Assembly (NCBI RefSeq): GCF_001570765.1
Contig: NZ_BCSH01000044.1
Span: 1-64,000 of the forward strand
Length of the DNA stretch: 64,000 bases
Direction of reading: 5' to 3'
DNA from: Nocardiopsis listeri NBRC 13360
GTDB taxonomy: Bacteria > Actinomycetota > Actinomycetes > Streptosporangiales > Streptosporangiaceae
Part shown: one piece after another, positions 8,876 through 14,973 of the stretch
How positions within the stretch are numbered: the first letter of the stretch is position 1
Layout: every line of letters begins with the position of its first letter
Program-made: the position numbers and the translations under genes
Notes under the pieces: generated by a model
Told to the model about the DNA's origin: nothing
The model's database searches: none
Seen by the model: the letters and a program-made list of their open reading frames with translations, nothing else

Positions 8876-9832
8876 TCAGTAGGAGCTGATGTGCACGTGG
8901 TCGTAGTGGTTCTGGGTCAGGTCGCCGCGGTCGTTCATGAACGTCCACTGGCGTGAGGTCGACTGCCAGATCTGCTGTTCCCAGATGATGTACTTGATGC
9001 CCATCCGGTCGGCGTTGGCGATGCCGTAGTCGGCGATCTGGGTGCCCAGCTGACGGTTGGCCTCGGTGGGGGAGGCACCGTTGGCGCTCATCATGAAGTC
9101 GCAGGCCCGGCCGTCACCGTGGTCGTCGGCGCTGGGCCGGTAGCAGCCCACGGGGAAGGGCGCGCCGAACTCCATGATGATCTCGTCGCGAATGGCCGCC
9201 ATCCGGGGCTGGGTCTGCTCCCAGCCACCGCCGCGGGCGCTGTCGGGGATGGAGCCGTCGCCGGGGGTCTCGGGGACCTGCTCGGCCTCGTACTCGGCGA
9301 TGCGCTCGGTGACCTCCTCGCGCTCCTCCTCGAGGGTGTCGATGAGGTCGGAGGCCTCCGACAGCTCGCCCTGGAGTTCCTCGGTGACCGTGGCCTGATC
9401 GTCGCGCAGGTCGATGAGGTCGGTGATCTCCTCGGCCTGGCTCTCGCCCAGGTAGTCGACGGTCGCGGCGTCGACGAACATCTCCTCCGGTTCACTGGAG
9501 AAAACGATCTGCAGGGTCGGGTCGAAGCCGTCGCTCTTGTATCGGGCGGCGGCGATGGCGGACACCCCGGTTCGCGAGCTCTCCAGGCGCTCCTCGAGTT
9601 CTTCGAGGGTCTCCTCGGCCTCGTCCACCCGCTCCTTGATCTCGGTGAACTGGAGCAGTTCGCCGTCGTAGGACTCCTCGAGCTCCTCGGCGCGCTCGGT
9701 CAGTTCGTCGATGTCCACGTCGTCCGGGTCGGCGTGGGCCACCCCGGACAGGCTCAGGAGGGTCGCGGCACCGACGGTGGCGGCGGCCAGTGACAGGACA
9801 CGTCGTGAGGCGGTGCGGGGAGTGGAAGTCAT
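8876..9832 (-). CDS. secreted coiled-coil protein with ARB_07466-like C-terminal domain
   Basis: A classical signal peptide (Arg-rich start, hydrophobic core, GVAHADP cleavage region near residue 33) leads into an acidic segment of about 150 residues predicted as coiled coil, rich in Glu, Leu and Asp. The last about 110 residues carry the actinobacterial C-terminal module seen in many secreted cell-wall proteins: YRPSADDHGDGRACDFMMS, then IKYIIWEQQIW and a closing HYDHVHISSY. The His/Asp spacing (DHGDGRACD..HYDHVHI) resembles the M15 peptidase metal site, so a peptidoglycan-active or metal-binding role is plausible but unproven. The layout resembles NlpC/P60-type secreted hydrolases with the catalytic domain exchanged. 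Start: the ATG that begins the signal peptide. Confidence 0.75.
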   Translation of the reverse strand: MTSTPRTASRRVLSLAAATVGAATLLSLSGVAHADPDDVDIDELTERAEELEESYDGELLQFTEIKERVDEAEETLEELEERLESSRTGVSAIAAARYKSDGFDPTLQIVFSSEPEEMFVDAATVDYLGESQAEEITDLIDLRDDQATVTEELQGELSEASDLIDTLEEEREEVTERIAEYEAEQVPETPGDGSIPDSARGGGWEQTQPRMAAIRDEIIMEFGAPFPVGCYRPSADDHGDGRACDFMMSANGASPTEANRQLGTQIADYGIANADRMGIKYIIWEQQIWQSTSRQWTFMNDRGDLTQNHYDHVHISSY

Positions 9833-10090
9833 GTGGGCTCCGGCGATGGTCTGAGTGTGTCGGCCATGCCCGGGGACGGTCCGTCTGCCGTCACGGGAGG
9901 GGCGGAGGTACCTCAGCCGACCATACGAGATCGTGGTGTTATGTGCACTGTGAGTTGACTCGTGATGATGAGGAGGAGAGAGCGGGGTCTGTCCGAAGAT
10001 ACCCGGAGAGTACGACCACAACGGCACGTACCGGCCGGTCGGGGAGGGGGCCTCGGGGCCGGAGTGGCCCAGAGGTGGGTCGAGCGAGGA

Positions 10091-10648
10091 TCAAGCGTTG
10101 CCGCCGAAGGCGCTGGGCAACCGCACCGTGGTGGTCGGCGCGGGCTTCTCCGCGGGCAGGAACCAATCCGAATGACGGATGTCGCGCAGCGCCCGCTTGC
10201 GGTCCTCGGGGGAGAGCCGGTCGATGTAGAGCATGCCGTCCAAGTGGTCGGTCTCGTGCTGTAGGCACTGCGCCATGAGCCCGGTGCCCTCCACGGTGAT
10301 CGGCTCGTTGCGCAGGTCGACGCCCTTGACCACGGCCCTCTGCGCGCGCTCGGTGTGGTACCAGAGGCGGGGGATGGACAGGCAGCCCTCGTCGCAGTCC
10401 TGGAGTTCCTCGGACAGCTCCACGATCTCGGGGTTGATCACGTACCCGATGCGATCCTCGACGGCGTAGCTGAACACCCGTGAGCCCACGCCGATCTGGG
10501 TGGCGGCCACGCCGGCCCGCCCGGGAGCGTCGACGGTGTCGAGCAGGTCCCGCACCAGCTTCTCCGTGCGCTGGTCGAACGTGGTGACGGGGGTGGTCTT
10601 GGTGACGAGGACTGGATCGCCGAATCGGACGATGGGGCGCATGGTCAT
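10091..10648 (-). CDS. def: peptide deformylase
   Basis: All three deformylase motifs are present: GVAATQIG (motif 1; GxGLAAxQ in most), EGCLSIP (motif 2, metal Cys) and QHETDHLDG (motif 3, HExxH with catalytic Glu). It removes the formyl group from the N-terminal Met of nascent proteins at the ribosome. The length of 185 aa is normal. Two ATGs, 6 nt apart (10648 and 10642), could serve as start. It stands alone here, not paired with fmt, and may be one of several copies, as is usual in actinomycetes. Confidence 0.93.
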   Translation of the reverse strand: MTMRPIVRFGDPVLVTKTTPVTTFDQRTEKLVRDLLDTVDAPGRAGVAATQIGVGSRVFSYAVEDRIGYVINPEIVELSEELQDCDEGCLSIPRLWYHTERAQRAVVKGVDLRNEPITVEGTGLMAQCLQHETDHLDGMLYIDRLSPEDRKRALRDIRHSDWFLPAEKPAPTTTVRLPSAFGGNA

Positions 10649-10733
10649 ACGACCCAGAATAGTCGTGGGGCATGACCGAGGGATACCGAGGGAGACGGCC
10701 GCGGCGTGGAAGGCGCCCAAAGGGGGCCCTGGC

Positions 10734-11600
10734 TCAGGTGGCCAGACCGGGGCGCAAGGACTCGTCCAGAACCATCTCGATGTAGTCCAGGGCGGCGCGA
10801 CGACGGGCCAGCGCGCTCTCGTACAGGGAGGGCGACCGGGCGCCGCGACGCACCCGCAGGCACTCGTTGACGATGCGCTGCCAGCGCTCGGGGAAGGCGT
10901 GCAGCGCGTAGGCGCCCGCGCCGGACTTGGAGGTGATCTCACCGGTCTTGAGGGTGAAGTGCAGGCGGCTCACGCTGAGCACGCTCCAGGAAGGGGCGAG
11001 GGAGCCGAGTACGGCAAGTCCGCGTGGTGTGACCAGGCGTCCGGCCTTCTCCCGCCAGCGACGCCACTGCTCGTCCAACGACCCCAGCGACCAGGTGCGC
11101 AGGCTCTCGGGTTCGTCCCAAACGTCCAGTTCGGCCGGGTGGGGGCCGCGGACGGTGACACCGAGTTCGGCCAGAACGTGCCAGGTCACCGGGTTGACGT
11201 CGGCGCTCGCGCGGGTGCGGAAACGACCGTTGATGACGGAGGGGACGGGGTCGCACGCGGAGGGATCGCGTCCCAGTTCGGCCCAGGTGACGTGGATTCC
11301 GTTGAACTGCGGAGCGGGCACCTGGTGTCTGGTCCGGTGGTGGATGCGGCGCAGGGCGTCGAGTTCCTCCTCCACCGGATGGCGCTCGGTGACGATGACG
11401 AAGTCGACGTCGCTGGTGTGCGGACGGAAATCGCCGAGAGCGACCGAGCCGGTCAGGTACAGGCCCTGGACCAGGCCGGGGGCCTCATGGTCGGCATTGG
11501 CGAGAAAGGCCTGGGTCAGCGTCTGCACCCGAGGGTGGACGGCCATGCTCACTCCAGTCTGGACGGCTCTCTGGACGGCTCTGAGGTCGCGAGTGCTCAC
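10734..11600 (-). CDS. AadA/ANT-like nucleotidyltransferase domain protein
   Basis: The nucleotidyltransferase signature GSVALGDFRPHTSDVDFVIV (about residues 51-70) carries the paired Asp residues that bind metal, as in ANT(3'')-type aminoglycoside adenylyltransferases. The C-terminal helical half (about residues 170-288) resembles the substrate domain of that group, including a late tract of Arg and Glu residues. Length is 288 aa against about 260 for AadA. Resistance is possible but cannot be claimed; many chromosomal relatives have unknown substrates. The start is GTG 11600; ATG 11546 (MAVHPRV) is an alternative. Confidence 0.7.
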   Translation of the reverse strand: MSTRDLRAVQRAVQTGVSMAVHPRVQTLTQAFLANADHEAPGLVQGLYLTGSVALGDFRPHTSDVDFVIVTERHPVEEELDALRRIHHRTRHQVPAPQFNGIHVTWAELGRDPSACDPVPSVINGRFRTRASADVNPVTWHVLAELGVTVRGPHPAELDVWDEPESLRTWSLGSLDEQWRRWREKAGRLVTPRGLAVLGSLAPSWSVLSVSRLHFTLKTGEITSKSGAGAYALHAFPERWQRIVNECLRVRRGARSPSLYESALARRRAALDYIEMVLDESLRPGLAT

Positions 11601-11969
11601 GGATGTGGGGGATGCGACGGTACACCTGTCGGCGGCGCCGGCTCGCAGTGACGGAGGTGGACCGGGCGATGGAGGCCCGACGGAGTCACCCCGTCGAGTT
11701 CAAGTGTGGTCGGCGTCGGGGCGGGTTGGCAAGTGATGACACCGGACTCGCACCCTGTCTCCCCACGTCAAGTGGTGTGCGGGTACGGGGGCATGGGGGA
11801 GTTCGCACCCTTGACGCGGAGCCTTGGCCCGTGGTAGCCGAAGTCGGCCTGCCTCGGGCGGGCGCGTAGCGGTTTTCCGGGGGTGCGCGAGGGGTGCCGG
11901 TGGCGCGCGCACCGAGCGTGACCGCAGGTCCCCGGGCCGATGGAAATGTCCTGAGCATTCCCTGGCACG

Positions 11970-12048
11970 TGCAAATGTCTCGTGCATTTGCATTCGCGCA
12001 GACATGGAGTGATTTCTCTGGAGAAGTCGCGCTGAAGTTGTGCGCGAC
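11970..12048 (+). repeat. cluster of inverted repeats with alternative pairings
   Basis: TGCAAATG (11970-11977) pairs with CATTTGCA (11985-11992). The overlapping ATGTCT (11975-11980) can instead pair with AGACAT (12000-12005). GATTTCTC/GAGAAGTC (12011-12018/12021-12028, one mismatch) and GTCGCG/CGCGAC (12026-12031/12043-12048) follow and also overlap each other. This suggests either operators or mutually exclusive RNA hairpins. Confidence 0.5.
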
Positions 12049-12142
12049 CTCGCCTCTGGGTGAGGGGAGTGTGGTGTTCGACAACTTTCGGCGATTGGAG
12101 GCCTGGCGGGTTTCTCCCAGAAAAAGGAGGTTGTCGCAGATC

Positions 12143-12160
12143 AACCCTGTTGTCAGGGTT
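12143..12160 (+). repeat. perfect 7-bp inverted repeat
   Basis: AACCCTG and CAGGGTT are separated by TTGT. It is part of the same palindrome-rich stretch and is not followed by a T-tract. Confidence 0.5.
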
Positions 12161-12208
12161 TCGGGTGGGTGCTTCGTGAGGCGCCCGAGCGGGAGAGGGC
12201 GACCGGCG

Positions 12209-12226
12209 CCACTTTCCCGAAAGTGG
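12209..12226 (+). promoter_or_regulatory. perfect 18-bp palindrome, operator-like
   Basis: CCACTTTC and GAAAGTGG flank a CC centre. The symmetry and size fit a dimeric repressor site about 180 bp upstream of the CbiX-like gene; the binding protein is unknown. Confidence 0.4.
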
Positions 12227-12252
12227 ACAGGGCGTCGGTTTTGGAGGATTGT

Positions 12253-12288
12253 TATGGTTCACCAATGAATCCCCTGGTGATAACCATA
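12253..12288 (+). promoter_or_regulatory. 12-bp stem inverted repeat upstream of the CbiX-like gene
   Basis: TATGGTT (12253-12259) and CACCA (12260-12264) pair with TGGTG (12275-12279) and AACCATA (12282-12288), leaving a 2-nt bulge and a 10-nt loop. It is A+T-rich for this genome and about 115 bp before the ATG. It could be an operator or an RNA hairpin. Confidence 0.45.
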
Positions 12289-12402
12289 GCAGCCATTGCT
12301 CACTGTTCTTCGTCACGTAACACCGGAGAACCTCCCCGAAACCGCACCTCATTACGTTCGGTGGGCAACGGCGGTTCATGAAGCGATTCCAAGGAGCCAT
12401 GG

Positions 12403-13080
12403 ATGGTCCCCACGATGGTCCTCGTAGCCGATGATTCGCGTGACGCGCAGCGCCGGGAGGCCCTGCGCGGGCTGGCCGAAGCGGTCGCCGAAAGAGGTGA
12501 GGTACCCGTCACGGCGGCCTTCGGAAGTCCCGCCGAGGTCGACAAGAGGATCCGCTCCGTGAGCGGGCCCAAGGTGGTGGTTCCCGCCTTCGTCGCAGGT
12601 GGGGACGTCGCCAGTTCCCACATGTTCTCCCGGCTCGACCTCACCCGGATGGAGGACTCCTGCCGGACCACGCCGCTCGGGGCGGTTCCTTCGATCGTCG
12701 CCGACCTGGCCGGCCGCCTCGCCGAGTCCGGGTGGCGCGACGAGGACGGTGTGCTCCTGGCCGCGGACGGCACCACCGGCACCGAGGAACGCCAGGTGGT
12801 CATGGACGTGGCCCGGATGCTGAGCCGGCGCCTCGATTCTCCGGTCCAGGTCGGCTATCTGCGCACCTGGGCGCCGTCGGTCCACGACGCCGTCGACCGG
12901 CTGCGTCGCGACGGGCGCGAGCGCGTCGCCGTCGCCGCCTGGCACCTGGTGGAGGGTCCGGACTTCGACCTGCTCCGCGAGCTCGACGTCACCGCCCTCA
13001 CCGCACCGCTGTGGCCGTCCGACCTGGTCGTGGACACCCTGCTCGCCCAGCATCGGGCCGCCAAGAGGCGTCTCACCTGA
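12403..13080 (+). CDS. CbiX/SirB-like protein lacking the usual active-site residues
   Basis: The 225-residue protein has the two-lobed chelatase layout of sirohydrochlorin chelatases: a first half with LVADDSRD and VVVPAFVAGGDVASS, and a second half with LLAADGTTG and VAAWHLVEGPDFD. Active CbiX/SirB enzymes carry AHGS and GYHV motifs, whose His residues place the metal in the tetrapyrrole. Here AHGS reads ADDS and the second His site reads GGDV, so neither catalytic His is seen at its place. The protein may bind a ligand rather than insert a metal. The ATG at 12403 has an AAGGAG site 6 nt upstream. No sulfite-reduction or corrin genes are adjacent. Confidence 0.65.
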   Translation: MVPTMVLVADDSRDAQRREALRGLAEAVAERGEVPVTAAFGSPAEVDKRIRSVSGPKVVVPAFVAGGDVASSHMFSRLDLTRMEDSCRTTPLGAVPSIVADLAGRLAESGWRDEDGVLLAADGTTGTEERQVVMDVARMLSRRLDSPVQVGYLRTWAPSVHDAVDRLRRDGRERVAVAAWHLVEGPDFDLLRELDVTALTAPLWPSDLVVDTLLAQHRAAKRRLT

Positions 13081-13320
13081 CGTGTACGAACGGACACCCT
13101 CGATGACGGAAAGAATACGAAGCGTCGAGGTTTCCGTTACCCGGACCGTCGAGATGGGTATATGCCTCAGGGGCGGGAACTTCCCGTATCCGCGGCATGC
13201 CCTTCGCCGCCGTGTCGACACCCACGCGGTGCGGCGACGGTCCGGGCGGCTCCCTTCCCGAAGCGGGGCGGACGCGACGGCTCGGCGCCCGGACCTCGAC
13301 GAGTTTCGAGGGGCCGAATC

Positions 13321-13335
13321 TAAGGTGGATCCATG
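13321..13335 (+). promoter_or_regulatory. leaderless-type -10 box before the APH gene
   Basis: TAAGGT (13321-13326) is followed by 6 nt and the ATG at 13333, the typical spacing of actinobacterial leaderless transcripts. No Shine-Dalgarno sequence is present, which fits. Confidence 0.55.
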
Positions 13336-14253
13336 AACGACGTCACAGCGCGGTTCGTCGACGAACGGCAACGCCGTCGGCTGGTGCGACGCTTCGGCGA
13401 CCACGTCGTCGACTGGTTGGCCGGGCTGCCCTCGGTCGTCGAGAAGCTGGCCGCGCAGTGGCGACTCACGGTGGAGGGCCCGGCCCCGCACGGCCGTACC
13501 TCCGTCGTCCTCTACGTTCGCCGCGCCGACGACACCGAAGGCGTCCTGAAGCTCTCCCCGGACGGTGGCCTGGCCGTGGCCGAGGCGGGTCTGCTGCGCA
13601 TGTGGGGTGGTTCCCGGAGGGTGCCCGACGTGTGGGCGCTCGACGCCGGTCATGGCGCCATCCTGATGGAACGCGTCGAGGGCGACACGGTCGCCGCCGG
13701 CGGCGTGGTCCCGCCCATGGAGACCATCGGCGGCCTCATCGCCCGGCTGCACGGAGTGGAGGTGAGCCCGGCCCAGCGCGCGGAGCTGCGACCGGTCACC
13801 GCGCGCGTGCAGTTCCTCTTCGACCGGTGGAGCCGAGAGCGTTCGGAGGGCCCGGCGGCCGAGATCGTCCCCGCCGCCCTGATGCACCGTGGCAGTGCCC
13901 GGGCCCGTGACCTGGCCAACGGGGAGGTCGACGTCGTCCCCCTCCACGGTGACCTGCACCCGGGCAACGTCATCGACGGCGGCCCACGGGGACTGGTGGT
14001 CCTGGACCCGCAGGCCTGCCTCGGTGACGGTGCCGTGGACGCGGTCGACTGGGTCCTGTGGAAGGCCACCGACCTCACCGAGGTGGAGCGTCGCGTGGGC
14101 GTGCTCTCCCAGGCCATGGCGGTGGACGGAGACCGGTTGCTGGAGTGGGCGCGCGCGTTCGCTCCGTGCATGGCGGTCGCCAGGGCCAACCGTGGCCAGG
14201 TCGGCTCCCCCGAGTTCGACCTGCTCCTGAACCTGTGCCGGGTGCCCGCCTGA
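13333..14253 (+). CDS. APH(6)-type aminoglycoside/hydroxyurea phosphotransferase
   Basis: The 306-residue protein matches the streptomycin 6-kinase group. It has an N-terminal lobe with a lysine in VLKLSPDG, the catalytic loop PLHGDLHPGNV near residue 200 and the metal-binding Asp in VVLDPQACLGD. VDAVDWVLWK follows, as in this family. These enzymes phosphorylate streptomycin, and some act on hydroxyurea. Homologues are common on actinomycete chromosomes and need not confer resistance in nature. The gene stands alone with what looks like its own leaderless promoter and converges on kdpE, leaving 42 nt between the stops. Confidence 0.85.
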   Translation: MNDVTARFVDERQRRRLVRRFGDHVVDWLAGLPSVVEKLAAQWRLTVEGPAPHGRTSVVLYVRRADDTEGVLKLSPDGGLAVAEAGLLRMWGGSRRVPDVWALDAGHGAILMERVEGDTVAAGGVVPPMETIGGLIARLHGVEVSPAQRAELRPVTARVQFLFDRWSRERSEGPAAEIVPAALMHRGSARARDLANGEVDVVPLHGDLHPGNVIDGGPRGLVVLDPQACLGDGAVDAVDWVLWKATDLTEVERRVGVLSQAMAVDGDRLLEWARAFAPCMAVARANRGQVGSPEFDLLLNLCRVPA

Positions 14254-14295
14254 CACACCCGCGACGCCGGAGTGAGGGATGCGTCCAGGGAACGG

Positions 14296-14973
14296 TCAGG
14301 TGTCGCGTTCGAAGCGGTAGCCGCGGCCGGCCTCGGTGATCAGGTGCCGGGGGCGGGAGGGGTCCGGTTCGAGCTTGCGCCGCAGCTGGGCCAGGTATAC
14401 CCGCAGGTAGTTGGTCTCGTTCTGGTAGGCGGGACCCCACACGTCGTGCAGCAGGCGGCGCTGGCTCACCAGACGACCGACGTTGCGGGCCAGGATCTCC
14501 AGGATGTGCCACTCCGTGGGGGTCAAGCGCACCTCCTCGCCGTCGCGCAGCACCCGCTTGGCGCCCAGGTCCACCTCGAAGGCCTCGGTCCGCACTACCG
14601 GGGCCTCCTCCACCTGGACCGCGCGACGTTCGGCGGCACGCATCCGGGCCAGCAGCTCGTCCATCCCGAACGGCTTGGTCACGTAGTCGTCCGCGCCCAG
14701 GTCCAGGCAGCGCACCTTCTCACCGGCCGAATGGCGGGCCGACAGCACGATGATCGGCACCTGTGTCCACCCGCGCAGCCGTTGGATGACCTCCACACCC
14801 TCCATGTCCGGTAGTCCCAGGTCCAGCAACACCAGCGTGGGCAGGTGCTCCTCCACCAGACGAAGCGCACTCGCCCCGTCTCCGGCGGTGTCCACGGCAT
14901 AACCCCGGGCTCGCAGATTGATCCGCATCGCGCGGATGATCTGCACGTCGTCGTCAACGACCAGGACCCGCAT
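14296..14973 (-). CDS. kdpE: KdpE response regulator (OmpR family)
   Basis: The receiver domain (residues 1-115) has the acidic pocket VVDDD, the phosphoacceptor in LLDLGLPD and the lysine in YVTKPF. A winged-helix DNA-binding domain follows (LTPTEWHILEILARN through RGYRFE). Sequence and order match KdpE, which activates the high-affinity potassium pump operon in response to KdpD. The ATG at 14973 has a GAGAGG site and lies inside the end of kdpD (20-nt overlap), so the pair is translationally coupled. No kdpFABC genes are present anywhere in the window, so its target is not visible. Confidence 0.85.
   Translation of the reverse strand: MRVLVVDDDVQIIRAMRINLRARGYAVDTAGDGASALRLVEEHLPTLVLLDLGLPDMEGVEVIQRLRGWTQVPIIVLSARHSAGEKVRCLDLGADDYVTKPFGMDELLARMRAAERRAVQVEEAPVVRTEAFEVDLGAKRVLRDGEEVRLTPTEWHILEILARNVGRLVSQRRLLHDVWGPAYQNETNYLRVYLAQLRRKLEPDPSRPRHLITEAGRGYRFERDT

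Larger units (their letters stand above)
11601..12402. other. 802-bp non-coding region, palindrome-dense in its right half
   Basis: No reading frame here has a recognisable product or convincing codon bias. The left part (11601-11940) shows nothing distinct. The right part is noticeably richer in A+T than its surroundings and packed with short inverted repeats between 11970 and 12290, described separately. It lies between the diverging nucleotidyltransferase and CbiX-like genes. Confidence 0.6.

Noticed and set aside
9833-10090. Possible ydaO-type (c-di-AMP) riboswitch before the secreted coiled-coil gene
   Set aside because: Such switches often precede secreted cell-wall genes in actinomycetes, but the conserved core sequences are not visible here.
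11768-12400. 211-codon minus-strand frame in the 11.6-12.4 kb gap
   Set aside because: No family resemblance, erratic composition and it crosses the inverted repeats; treated as non-coding.
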